From: JBPRGG01 sp051418075
Lineage (GTDB): Bacteria; Bacteroidota; Bacteroidia; Cytophagales; Cyclobacteriaceae
NCBI GenBank assembly: GCA_051418075.1
Contig: JBPRGG010000056.1
Coordinates: 165,071 to 229,070 of the forward strand
Direction of reading: 5' to 3'
DNA: 64,000 nucleotides
In this document: piece after piece, positions 43,691 to 52,191 of the stretch
How positions within the stretch are numbered: position 1 is the stretch's first letter
Layout of the letters: every line of letters begins with the position of its first letter
Notes under the pieces: generated by a model
Database searches by the model: none
What the model saw: only the letters and a program-made list of their open reading frames with translations
What the model was told of the DNA's origin: nothing
Position numbers and translations under genes: made by a program

Positions 43691-44623
43691 ATGAGCAACT
43701 TTACCCTATTGAAAAAGCTTTGCCAGATTCCTGCCCCTTCGGGTCATGAATCAACCATGAAAAATTTCATCCTGGACTATGTCAGGCAAAACCAATCTGA
43801 TTGGAAAGTACAACCAGAAATCATCCAGGGTGCTGATTTTCAGGATGCCTTTCTGCTCAAATTTGGGCAACCATCAGTAGCAGTTTTTGCCCACATGGAC
43901 AGTGTGGGTTTTATGGTGCGCTACCAGGATCAACTGATCCCCATTGGACAACCAGAAATAGACTCGGGCTATAAATTAATTGGTCAGGATGGTTTGGGTC
44001 CTATTGAATGTGAACTGGAAGTGGATCAAGAGCACCAACTAAAATATAATTTTGGCCGGGGTATTCAAACGGGTACGCCCCTGTTGTTTCAACCAGATTT
44101 TCGGGAAACCAAAGATTATATTCAATGCTGCTACATGGATAACCGGCTGGGCCTGTTTAACCTATTGAAGTTGGCTGAAAACCTGGAAAATGGTGTATTG
44201 GCTTTTTCCTGTTGGGAAGAACACGGAGGAGGATCAGTACCGGTACTGGCCAGGTATTTATATGAAAAACTGAAAATCCAAACGGCTCTGGTATCAGATA
44301 TTACCTGGGTGTCCGATGGAGTACATGCAGGAAAAGGGGTCGCGATTTCTCTCAGAGACCATAACATCCCCCGTCGTTCGTTTCTGGAAAAGATCATCGA
44401 AATAGCCCAAGATTCCGGAATACCATACCAACTGGAAGTAGAATATGCTGGTTCCAGTGATGGACGGGAATTGCAGGAGTCTCCCTATCCTTTTGACTGG
44501 TGTTTTATTGGGGCTCCGGAAGCAAATGTACATTCACCTCAGGAGCAAGTACATAAAAAGGATATTGATGCCATGATAAAATTGTATCAGCTATTAATGC
44601 AAAAATTACCGGAACTAATCTGA
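43691..44623 (+). CDS. M42-family aminopeptidase-like metallopeptidase, compact form
   Basis: The 310-residue product has the two-metal site of M42/M28-type peptidases: H68 and D70 (AHMDSVG), D150 (MDNRLG), the catalytic Glu pair E176-E177 (CWEEHGG), D203 (SDITW) and H281 (ANVHSPQE). M42 enzymes trim N-terminal residues from peptides. It is shorter than the common 340-360 residues. No signal peptide is visible, so it is cytoplasmic. It is followed by hpt. Confidence 0.9.
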   Translation: MSNFTLLKKLCQIPAPSGHESTMKNFILDYVRQNQSDWKVQPEIIQGADFQDAFLLKFGQPSVAVFAHMDSVGFMVRYQDQLIPIGQPEIDSGYKLIGQDGLGPIECELEVDQEHQLKYNFGRGIQTGTPLLFQPDFRETKDYIQCCYMDNRLGLFNLLKLAENLENGVLAFSCWEEHGGGSVPVLARYLYEKLKIQTALVSDITWVSDGVHAGKGVAISLRDHNIPRRSFLEKIIEIAQDSGIPYQLEVEYAGSSDGRELQESPYPFDWCFIGAPEANVHSPQEQVHKKDIDAMIKLYQLLMQKLPELI

Positions 44624-44652
44624 GTATCCTGAAATGCTCCTGAATTAATTAT

Positions 44653-44660
44653 TATATTTG
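44653..44660 (+). promoter_or_regulatory. Putative -7 promoter element of hpt
   Basis: TATATTTG matches TAnnTTTG, 39 nt before the ATG at 44700. It supports placing the start at that ATG, since an upstream start at the TTG at 44658 would lie within the promoter. Confidence 0.55.
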
Positions 44661-44699
44661 CGCTTTATTTTTAAAAGCCAAATCATTCAAAAGCTGCAT

Positions 44700-45236
44700 A
44701 TGATCATCAAAGACAAAGAGTTTGTTTTGTTTATGAAAAAGGAAGAGATTCAGCTAAAGGTATTGGAACTGGCTCAGCAAATAAAGAGAGATTACGCTGA
44801 AAAAAATCCGATCTTTCTGGCTGTACTAAACGGGGCCTTTATTTTTGCAGCTGATCTGATCCGGAATTTAGGGATCCCCTCAGAAATCTCTTTTGTCAAA
44901 CTGGCTTCCTATAAAAGCATGTCCACCACCGGAAAAATAAGGGAGTTGATTGGACTGGATGAGAATCTAAAGGGAAGACACATACTGGTAGTAGAGGACA
45001 TTGTGGATACCGGATATACCCTTTCTCACTTAATCCAGCAGATCCGGCAACAGGAACCAGCCTCAGTAAATATTGCATCCTTGTTATTTAAACCTGAAGT
45101 GTTTAAAAAAAATAAATTCAATATTCCTTTGAAATATGTGGCTCAGGAAATTCCGGATAAGTTTGTAGTTGGCTACGGTCTTGATTTTGATGGGCAAGGA
45201 CGGCACCTCAAGGATATTTATCAGGTAAAAGCGTAA
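44700..45236 (+). CDS. hpt: Hypoxanthine phosphoribosyltransferase
   Basis: The start was set at the ATG at 44700 (178 residues) because the longer frame begins with TTG inside the promoter. The enzyme converts hypoxanthine or guanine plus PRPP to IMP or GMP. The PRPP-binding motif is VVEDIVDTGYTL, with FLAVLNGAFIFAADLIRN before it, as in bacterial Hpt. Gene order hpt-adk-obgE is common in Bacteroidota; here adk follows by 26 bp. Confidence 0.95.
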   Translation: MIIKDKEFVLFMKKEEIQLKVLELAQQIKRDYAEKNPIFLAVLNGAFIFAADLIRNLGIPSEISFVKLASYKSMSTTGKIRELIGLDENLKGRHILVVEDIVDTGYTLSHLIQQIRQQEPASVNIASLLFKPEVFKKNKFNIPLKYVAQEIPDKFVVGYGLDFDGQGRHLKDIYQVKA

Positions 45237-45262
45237 TTTTTATCAATATAAAGCAAAAAAGC

Positions 45263-45838
45263 ATGTTAAATATTGTATTATTTGGCCCTCCTGGTGCAGG
45301 CAAGGGCACGCAAAGTGAAAAACTTATAGAAAAATATCAACTAACCCACATTTCTACCGGTGACTTGTTCAGGAAACATCTCAGCCAGAATACTCAATTG
45401 GGACGGGAAGCACAGCACTATATGGACCAGGGAAATCTTGTTCCTGACAAAGTGGTCATAGGTATGGTAGATGAAAAGATTTCTTCCAGCAGTGAAAGCA
45501 GCGGGTTCATCTTTGATGGTTTTCCCCGTACAGTGGCTCAGGCAGAAGCTCTGGACCAACTTCTGGACAAAAAACAGGAAAAGATAGATGTGATGATCGC
45601 CCTGGACGTGGAAAAAGAAGAATTGATCAAAAGGATCCGGCACCGGGGAAAAACTTCAGGCCGATCAGATGACCAGGATATAGAAAAAATAAATAACCGA
45701 ATTAAAGTATACCGCCAGGAAACACTTCCTGTGGCCAGTTATTATGAAAAACAAGGAAAGTTGGCAGAGATCAAAGGGATTGGTGAAGTGGAGGAAATTT
45801 TTGAAAAAATCTGTCAGGTTATTGATCATATCAGGTAA
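45263..45838 (+). CDS. adk: Adenylate kinase
   Basis: The 191-residue enzyme balances ATP, ADP and AMP. It has the P-loop GPPGAGKGTQ at residues 8-17, the AMP-binding STGDLFR and FDGFPRTVAQAE, and a short lid (RHRGKTSGRSDD) without zinc Cys, as in other Bacteroidota enzymes. A terminator-like hairpin separates it from obgE. Confidence 0.97.
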   Translation: MLNIVLFGPPGAGKGTQSEKLIEKYQLTHISTGDLFRKHLSQNTQLGREAQHYMDQGNLVPDKVVIGMVDEKISSSSESSGFIFDGFPRTVAQAEALDQLLDKKQEKIDVMIALDVEKEELIKRIRHRGKTSGRSDDQDIEKINNRIKVYRQETLPVASYYEKQGKLAEIKGIGEVEEIFEKICQVIDHIR

Positions 45839-45858
45839 TTCTGACAGTTTGAAATACC

Positions 45859-45900
45859 AGAAAAAATCATACTGCCTCTGGATTGGTATGATTTTTTCTT
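45859..45900 (+). terminator. Terminator or attenuator between adk and obgE
   Basis: AGAAAAAATCATAC pairs with GTATGATTTTTTCT (14 bp) around a 13-nt loop. The right arm contains the T-run. It lies only 24 nt before the obgE start, so it may partly reduce read-through rather than end transcription. Confidence 0.65.
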
Positions 45901-45923
45901 TCAGCCACCAAAAAAACAAGTAA

Positions 45924-46922
45924 ATGGCAACATCTAATTTCATAGACCAGGTTAAAATTTGTTGCCGTTCGGGAGCCGGTGGAGCAGGATCTGTTCATTT
46001 CAGAAGAGAAAAGTTTGTGCCCAAAGGAGGACCGGATGGTGGAGATGGCGGCAGAGGAGGTCACATTATATTGAAAGGGAACCAGCAACTTTGGACCCTG
46101 CTTCATTTAAAATACAGGAAGCATGTCATTGCCAGTCCGGGGAAACCGGGTGAAGGAGCCAATAAAACAGGTTCACAGGGAGAAGATGTGATCCTGGAAG
46201 TCCCTTTGGGCACAATAGCCCGGTCTGCCCAGGACCAGGAATTTAAAGCAGAAATTGTTGAAGATGGTCAGCAAGTGATCATTACTCCGGGAGGACAGGG
46301 TGGACTTGGTAATTCGCATTTTAAAAATGCCACCAATCAAACACCCCGTTATGCTCAACCAGGAGGAGAAGGATTGGAAGAATGGGTAGTACTGGAACTG
46401 AAAATACTGGCCGATGTAGGATTGGTGGGATTTCCTAATGCCGGTAAGTCTACTCTGCTTTCTGCTGTTTCTGCGGCAAAACCTAAAATTGCTGATTATC
46501 CATTTACCACTCTGACTCCCAATCTTGGTGTAGTATCCTATCGTGATTATAAATCTTTTGTGATGGCTGATATCCCCGGGATCATAGAAGGTGCCTCCCA
46601 AGGTAAAGGACTGGGCACCAGATTTCTCAGGCATATTGAACGTAATTCGGTACTTTTATTTCTGGTGCCGGCCGATGCATCCGATATCAGGAAAGAATAT
46701 AATGTTTTGCTGGATGAACTGAAAAAGTATAATCCTGAATTATTGGATAAAAAAAGAATATTGGCTGTTTCGAAAAGTGACCTTCTAGATAAGGAATTGA
46801 AAACCGAAATGGAAAAAGAAGTACCAGGGGAACTAAAATCCATTTTTATGTCTTCTGTCACTGGAGAAGGCATTATGGAACTTAAGGATTTGCTCTGGAA
46901 AATCCTCAATCAGGAAAATTAA
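45924..46922 (+). CDS. obgE: GTPase Obg
   Basis: The 332-residue GTPase has the Gly-rich Obg fold at the N-terminus (GAGGAGSVHFRREKFVPKGGPDGGDGG) and a G domain with GFPNAGKST, the FTTLTPN switch I region, and DIPGIIEGA. Obg acts in ribosome assembly and stress control. The C-terminal OCT domain of some homologues is absent, as is usual in this phylum. The gene is followed by grpE-dnaJ. Confidence 0.96.
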   Translation: MATSNFIDQVKICCRSGAGGAGSVHFRREKFVPKGGPDGGDGGRGGHIILKGNQQLWTLLHLKYRKHVIASPGKPGEGANKTGSQGEDVILEVPLGTIARSAQDQEFKAEIVEDGQQVIITPGGQGGLGNSHFKNATNQTPRYAQPGGEGLEEWVVLELKILADVGLVGFPNAGKSTLLSAVSAAKPKIADYPFTTLTPNLGVVSYRDYKSFVMADIPGIIEGASQGKGLGTRFLRHIERNSVLLFLVPADASDIRKEYNVLLDELKKYNPELLDKKRILAVSKSDLLDKELKTEMEKEVPGELKSIFMSSVTGEGIMELKDLLWKILNQEN

Positions 46923-46924
46923 GG

Positions 46925-46952
46925 TGTCATCTTGTCACATTTGATAAATTTG
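46925..46952 (+). promoter_or_regulatory. Upstream region of grpE: TGTCA-N3-TGTCACA motif and a -7 element
   Basis: TGTCATCTTGTCACA (46925-46939) resembles the dnaK upstream motif and is followed by TAAATTTG (46945-46952), a TAnnTTTG match, 53 nt before grpE. The repeat covers the place of the -33 element. No CIRCE element is present. Confidence 0.45.
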
Positions 46953-47005
46953 GCAAAATAATTGTCAGATCACGGATATTTTGTGAATAAAAATTATTTT
47001 AAATT

Positions 47006-47623
47006 ATGAGCAAGGAAAAATTTGAAGAAAAAGATATACAGGAAAATTTGGTAGAAGAAAATCAGGGCAAAAAGCAGGAAGAGGATCCTGAAAATGAAAG
47101 GGAAGAGCAGGAAAATGCGGAAGACCCTGATCGTCAAATAGACCTGGAGCAGGAAATCGAATCTGAAATAAATGAGATTAATAAGGTAAAAAGCGAATTG
47201 GATGACGTTAAAGAAAAGTATCTCAGGATCTATTCTGAATATGATAACTTCCGTCGTCGCACAGCCAGGGAAAAGCTGGAGCTGGTAAAAACCGCCAATG
47301 AAGACCTGGTAGTTGCTATTTTGCCTGTGATCGATGATTTTGAAAGGGCCAGAAAGGCCGTAGAAGATAAGGAGGATCCTTCTGGAATAAAAGAAGGTTT
47401 CAACCTGATTTATAGTAAATTAATGAAAATACTGGAACAAAAGGGTATAAAAACCATGGAAGTGGACAAAGGATCAGAGTTTGATCCCGATCAGCATGAA
47501 GCAATTTCCCAGTTTCCCGCTCCCGAAGATGATTTGAAAGGAAAAGTAATTGATGTGATTGAAAAAGGATATATTCTGGGAGACAAAGTTGTACGTTTTG
47601 CAAAAGTTGTAATAGGATCATAA
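47006..47623 (+). CDS. grpE: Nucleotide exchange factor GrpE
   Basis: The 205-residue protein is the DnaK nucleotide exchange factor. It has a very acidic N-terminal tail (residues about 1-50), a long coiled coil, and the conserved end (DKGSEFDPDQHEAISQFP ... ILGDKVVRFAKVVI). It is the first gene of a two-gene unit; dnaJ starts one base after its stop codon. Confidence 0.96.
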   Translation: MSKEKFEEKDIQENLVEENQGKKQEEDPENEREEQENAEDPDRQIDLEQEIESEINEINKVKSELDDVKEKYLRIYSEYDNFRRRTAREKLELVKTANEDLVVAILPVIDDFERARKAVEDKEDPSGIKEGFNLIYSKLMKILEQKGIKTMEVDKGSEFDPDQHEAISQFPAPEDDLKGKVIDVIEKGYILGDKVVRFAKVVIGS

Positions 47624-47624
47624 T

Positions 47625-48764
47625 ATGGCTAAAAGGGATTATTACGAAATATTAGGAGTAGATCAATCGGCCTCTACTGACGAGCTTAAAAAGGCATACC
47701 GGAAAATAGCAATTAAATATCACCCGGATAAAAATCCGGATGATCCAACCGCTGAAGAAAAGTTTAAAGAAGCGGCTGAAGCTTATGAAGTATTAAGCAA
47801 TTCAGAAAAAAGACAACGCTATGACCAGTTTGGCCATCAGGGTGTCAATGGCGGTGGATTTGGCGGTGGTGGTATGTCAATGGATGATATTTTCTCCCAA
47901 TTCAGCGATATTTTCGGTGGTGGTAGTCCCTTTGAGAGCTTTTTTGGCGGAGGAGGCCGATCTGGTTCACGCCGGAGAAAAGGTTCTAACCTGAGAATTA
48001 AACTGAAGCTGAGCCTGGAAGAAGTGGCCAATGGTGTGGAGAAAAAGATTAAGGTAAAGCGCTATGTGTCCTGTGATACCTGTGGAGGAAACGGTTCTAA
48101 AAATGGCACCTCCCTGCAAACCTGTGCCCATTGTAGCGGATCTGGACAGGTAAGAAAAGTGGTTAATACCATGTTAGGCCAAATGGTCTCGGCCAGCACC
48201 TGCCCGGTTTGTAACGGTGAAGGCAAGATTGTATCTCAAAATTGTTCTACCTGCCATGGGGAAGGCAGAACCATGCATGATGAAGTTATTCCGGTAAAAA
48301 TACCGGCTGGTGTGAGTGAAGGAATGCAGCTTTCCATGTCAGGCAAGGGAAATGTGCCCAAAAGAGGAGGAGTTCCTGGAGATTTACTAATTGTAATTGA
48401 AGAAGAGGATAATGATACCCTGAAAAGGGATGGCAACAATATTGTATTTGACCTGTACCTTAATTTTGCTGATGCTGCTTTAGGAACTTCGGTAGAAGTT
48501 CCCACCATCAATGGCAAAGTAAAGATCAAACTGGATGCCGGTACACAATCCGGTAAAATCCTCAGGTTACGAGGTAAAGGCATCAAGGATATCAATGGTT
48601 ATGGTTACGGAGACCAGTTGATCCATGTAAATGTCTGGACTCCTCAAACTTTAAGCAAGGAAGAAAGGGAAATTCTGGAAAAATTCCGGGAATCATCCAG
48701 TTTTTCTCCTAATCCTGGTAAAAATGAGAAAGGATTTTTTGACAGGATGAAAGAATTCTTTTAA
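47625..48764 (+). CDS. dnaJ: Chaperone protein DnaJ
   Basis: The 379-residue co-chaperone has the J domain with YHPDKNP, a Gly/Phe-rich region (about residues 75-115), four CxxCxGxG zinc repeats (CDTCGGNG, CAHCSGSG, CPVCNGEG, CSTCHGEG) and the substrate-binding C-terminal domain. It stimulates DnaK and delivers unfolded clients. It follows grpE directly and ends at a strong terminator. Confidence 0.98.
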   Translation: MAKRDYYEILGVDQSASTDELKKAYRKIAIKYHPDKNPDDPTAEEKFKEAAEAYEVLSNSEKRQRYDQFGHQGVNGGGFGGGGMSMDDIFSQFSDIFGGGSPFESFFGGGGRSGSRRRKGSNLRIKLKLSLEEVANGVEKKIKVKRYVSCDTCGGNGSKNGTSLQTCAHCSGSGQVRKVVNTMLGQMVSASTCPVCNGEGKIVSQNCSTCHGEGRTMHDEVIPVKIPAGVSEGMQLSMSGKGNVPKRGGVPGDLLIVIEEEDNDTLKRDGNNIVFDLYLNFADAALGTSVEVPTINGKVKIKLDAGTQSGKILRLRGKGIKDINGYGYGDQLIHVNVWTPQTLSKEEREILEKFRESSSFSPNPGKNEKGFFDRMKEFF

Positions 48765-48794
48765 AAAAATATACAAGCGCAATTCATATATTTA

Positions 48795-48826
48795 AAAAAG
48801 TACTCCTTCTGGAGTACTTTTTTTTT
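48795..48826 (+). terminator. Terminator of grpE-dnaJ
   Basis: AAAGTACTCC pairs with GGAGTACTTT around TTCT and is followed by six more T. Confidence 0.92.
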
Positions 48827-48867
48827 GAAAATTGAAACCAGATCAGGGTATTATCGTTTCTAATTGC

Positions 48868-49755
48868 ATGCGTTGGAAAATAGCTTTATTAATAGTATTT
48901 GCATTTCATCATTTTTTACAGGCTCAGAACAAAAGATATTTTTCTATTGCAGACGATAATGAATATGATAAGGTTCATTTGACTTTAAATGCCAAATCAG
49001 GCAGTTGCTTTATAAAGCCCTCCAAAAATGTAAATATTGTCAACATTTACAGCCTTGAATCCAATCAGAAATACCAGCCCAATTTGAAATCCCATATTAA
49101 TGATCGGGTTCAATATGTAAATTTTAATCTGAATGAGAATCAAAAAGGAAATATGGGCAAGACCCTTTCCCAACATATTTTTGGAGATCATGGCGAATCT
49201 GCTGAAAATCAATGGGATGTGTTTCTGTCCAGAAATAAACCCTTTGACCTGAATTTAAATTATGTGGTAGGAGATGCCAAAGTAGATCTTTCCGGATTGC
49301 CGGTAGAAAACCTTAAAATTAATACTGGCAATGCAGATGTACATATCGGCTATTTCAATGATGAATTTAATCCGGTAGATATGGATTCTTTTCAGGTAAA
49401 AGTAGATTTTGGCTCTCTTCAGATAGATAAAATTAATCTTTCAAATGCCCGGCATATTGTAGCAGACGTGGGATTTGGAAACCTGCTGATGGATTTTTCC
49501 CAGAAAAGCTATTGTCAGAGTGAAATTAAGGCCAGTGTAGGGGCTGGTAGCCTGGAAATTGTAGTACCTGAAAAGCAGGTCCCGATGATGATCAAAGTGA
49601 ATAATTCCCCCCTTTGTCATGTGAAACTATTGAAATCATTCCGTAAACTGGAGAATAATATATTTGTAAATAAAGCCTATACCGCAGAAGCTCCCAATCT
49701 GATAATATTTGACCTGGATGTAACCATGGGCAATATTAAGTTTATTGCAAAATAA
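48868..49755 (+). CDS. Secreted beta-stranded protein (DUF4097/adhesin-like)
   Basis: The start was moved from a TTG at 48832 to the ATG at 48868, which gives a clean signal peptide (MRWKIALLIVFAFHHFLQAQ) and 295 residues. The mature part has repeated short strands in the second half (VGDAKVDLSGLPVENLKINTGNADVHIGYF and VGFGNLLMDFS, VGAGSLEIVVP), which resembles DUF4097 or toastrack beta-helix-like domains. It is probably periplasmic or surface-exposed. No operon partner is clear; the next gene is the ABC transporter pair, 131 bp away. Confidence 0.65.
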   Translation: MRWKIALLIVFAFHHFLQAQNKRYFSIADDNEYDKVHLTLNAKSGSCFIKPSKNVNIVNIYSLESNQKYQPNLKSHINDRVQYVNFNLNENQKGNMGKTLSQHIFGDHGESAENQWDVFLSRNKPFDLNLNYVVGDAKVDLSGLPVENLKINTGNADVHIGYFNDEFNPVDMDSFQVKVDFGSLQIDKINLSNARHIVADVGFGNLLMDFSQKSYCQSEIKASVGAGSLEIVVPEKQVPMMIKVNNSPLCHVKLLKSFRKLENNIFVNKAYTAEAPNLIIFDLDVTMGNIKFIAK

Positions 49756-49823
49756 TAACCTTTCAAACAACTAATCCTTTATACCTGCCGGTTTCAAACT
49801 TTTTTAACCATTTATACAATTCG

Positions 49824-49856
49824 TTGTAGGAAACCTACAATAAATTAGTAATTTTA
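49824..49856 (+). promoter_or_regulatory. Candidate promoter with internal palindrome, upstream of the ABC exporter pair
   Basis: TTGTAGG-AAA-CCTACAA (49824-49840) is a perfect 7-bp inverted repeat. Its first TTG lies at a spacing of 22 bp from TAATTTTA (49849-49856), a near match to the -7 element. The palindrome thus covers the spacer, a typical operator place. Confidence 0.45.
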
Positions 49857-49886
49857 GGCGCAGATAGCAATAAATCAAACAGTATT

Positions 49887-50801
49887 TTGGAAATCTTAGC
49901 CACACATCATATCCATAAAAGTTACGCCGAACATGAAGCCCTGAGGGATATAAATATTTCTATTCCAAAGGGAAGCATATTTGGACTTTTGGGGCCTAAT
50001 GGAGCGGGGAAAACTACTCTTATCCGTATCATCAATCAGATCATTGCAGCAGATAAAGGCCAGGTGCTTATCAATGGTGAAGAATTAAAATCAAAACATA
50101 TCCGGGATATCGGATACCTGCCAGAGGAAAGAGGGCTGTATAAAAAAATGAAAGTAGGTGAACAGTTATTGTACCTGGCACAATTAAGAGGACTATCCAA
50201 ATCTGAATCTTTTGAAAGGATCAAGAAATGGTTTAAAAAGCTGGAAATATCAGGCTGGTGGAATAAAAATGTGGAAGATCTGTCTAAAGGTATGCAGCAA
50301 AAGATTCAGTTCATAGCTACGGTGCTACATGATCCTGCCCTGATCATTCTGGATGAACCTTTTAGTGGTTTTGACCCGGTCAATGCCAACCTGATCAAGG
50401 AAAAAATCCTGGAATTAAGGGACAATGGCAGTACCATAATTTTTTCAACCCACAGAATGGAATCTGTAGAAGAACTATGCGATCATATTGCCTTGATACA
50501 TAAAGCAGAAAAGATCCTGGATGGACCTCAAAAACAAATTAAAGAGACATTCAAAGCCAATACCTATATTGTAGAGCATAAAAATGACTTTGCACAACTC
50601 AATGGTTCGTTTGAACTGCTGGAAAAGAAGCCGCTAGAGGATCAATTTTACCGATCAGTCATCAAGATCCATCAGGAAAATGACCCCAATGGGCTGCTAA
50701 GGGAACTTATCAATCAGGTGGAGATACATTCCTTCGTGGAAAAGATCCCTAATATGAATGAGATTTTTATTGCAAAAGTACAGGACGAAAAAACATCATG
50801 A
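49887..50801 (+). CDS. ABC transporter ATP-binding protein (NatA/ABC-2 type)
   Basis: The 304-residue ATPase begins at a TTG codon: no ATG lies near, and MEILATHHIHKSY fits the usual N-terminus of the family. Walker A is GPNGAGKTT, the signature LSKGMQQK, and Walker B LIILDEPFSGFDP, followed by a DUF4162-like C-terminal part. It pairs with the permease gene that overlaps its stop codon by four bases. The pair probably exports sodium, a lipid or a drug-like compound. Confidence 0.92.
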   Translation: MEILATHHIHKSYAEHEALRDINISIPKGSIFGLLGPNGAGKTTLIRIINQIIAADKGQVLINGEELKSKHIRDIGYLPEERGLYKKMKVGEQLLYLAQLRGLSKSESFERIKKWFKKLEISGWWNKNVEDLSKGMQQKIQFIATVLHDPALIILDEPFSGFDPVNANLIKEKILELRDNGSTIIFSTHRMESVEELCDHIALIHKAEKILDGPQKQIKETFKANTYIVEHKNDFAQLNGSFELLEKKPLEDQFYRSVIKIHQENDPNGLLRELINQVEIHSFVEKIPNMNEIFIAKVQDEKTS

Positions 50802-52111
50802 GCAAGATATTTCTAGTTATCCGACGAGAATTCATTACCAGGGTACGTAAAAAATCATTTATCATCATGACCCTGCTTGGCCCTCTTTTATTTGCCGGAA
50901 TTATGGTAGTGCCTATATGGCTGGCTACCAGGGAAAGCACTGATGAAAGAACGATCGAAGTTATTGATGAAAGCAATCTGTTTAAAGGTAAATTTGATCA
51001 AACCGGCAACCTTAACTTTATTTATACCGAACATGAGCTGGAAGAAGCCCGGCAAAAAGTACTGGATAATACTGTATATGGATTGCTCTATATTCCTGAT
51101 ATCAGTGTTTATGACCCTTCCGGAATAGTTTTATATACCGAGAAGAATCCCAGCCTGGATATAATTGCCAACCTGGAGCGTACCCTGGAAAAGGAGCTGG
51201 AAAATATTAAACTGGGAGATTCAGGCATAAACCGGGAGGTGCTGGAAAGTCTTCAAAGCAGTGTCAATATCAGCACCATCAATATCAGTGAAAGTGGGGA
51301 AAAACAAGGGAATGCTGGTGTAGCCACAGGTGTAGGCTATTTTAGCTCTTTGCTGATCTATTTCTTTATCTTTTTATATGGGGCTCAGGTGATGAGGGGA
51401 GTGATCGAAGAAAAAAACAACCGCATTGTGGAGATCATTATTTCCTCGGTCAGGCCTTTCCAGTTGATGATGGGCAAAATTATCGGTGTAGCTTCTGTAG
51501 GTTTGGCCCAGTTCCTGCTTTGGATACTGCTTACTATGATCATCTTTAAAGGTGTATCCGGTTATTTCAACCTGGATCAGATCAATACCAGCCAAACCGC
51601 TACTACCCAAATTACCACTGATATGTCCCCGGAAAGGATTGATCAGGCCCAGGATGTCCAGGAAATCATGAACTCACTGAACTCTATCGATATTTTTACC
51701 GTAGTTATCAGTTTCATTTTCTATTTCCTGGGAGGATATTTCTTGTATGGAGCGCTTTTTGCAGCAGTAGGATCAGCCGCCGATAGTGATACAGAAACGC
51801 AGCAGTTTATGCTGCCCATTACCATCCCACTTATTCTATCTATTGTGGTGCTGGGAGCGGTTTTAAAGGAACCTGATGGCAGCCTGGCCTTCTGGATGTC
51901 CATGATCCCCTTTACTTCACCCATTGTGATGATGATGCGTATCCCCTTTGGAGTACCCATATGGCAGCTTCTGTTATCCATGGCCCTGCTGATCCTTGGG
52001 TTTGTGTTGAGCACCTGGGCCGCTGGCAAAATTTACCGTATTGGCATTTTAATGCATGGAGCCAAAGTAAATTATAAGGTGCTGGGAAAATGGTTATTTA
52101 TGAAAAACTGA
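50798..52111 (+). CDS. ABC-2 type permease (NatB-like)
   Basis: The 437-residue permease has one N-terminal membrane helix, a large extracytoplasmic domain (about 45-180), and five more helices in the C-terminal half, with the coupling segment VMRGVIEEKNNRIVEIIISSVRPFQLMMGKI. This is the pattern of ABC-2 transporters of the NatB/YhaP type. Its start overlaps the ATPase stop in an ATGA junction. Ligand unknown. Confidence 0.9.
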   Translation: MSKIFLVIRREFITRVRKKSFIIMTLLGPLLFAGIMVVPIWLATRESTDERTIEVIDESNLFKGKFDQTGNLNFIYTEHELEEARQKVLDNTVYGLLYIPDISVYDPSGIVLYTEKNPSLDIIANLERTLEKELENIKLGDSGINREVLESLQSSVNISTINISESGEKQGNAGVATGVGYFSSLLIYFFIFLYGAQVMRGVIEEKNNRIVEIIISSVRPFQLMMGKIIGVASVGLAQFLLWILLTMIIFKGVSGYFNLDQINTSQTATTQITTDMSPERIDQAQDVQEIMNSLNSIDIFTVVISFIFYFLGGYFLYGALFAAVGSAADSDTETQQFMLPITIPLILSIVVLGAVLKEPDGSLAFWMSMIPFTSPIVMMMRIPFGVPIWQLLLSMALLILGFVLSTWAAGKIYRIGILMHGAKVNYKVLGKWLFMKN

Positions 52112-52191
52112 TCTTCATATTCAGAAAGTTTACCAATTTGCCTCACATTTGCGTTTAAGGATTATTGGATATCCTTTTATGAGTTTTTTGC

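Noticed and set aside
44658..44699. Upstream TTG start of hpt
   Set aside because: It lies within a TAnnTTTG promoter match; the ATG at 44700 gives the normal protein length.
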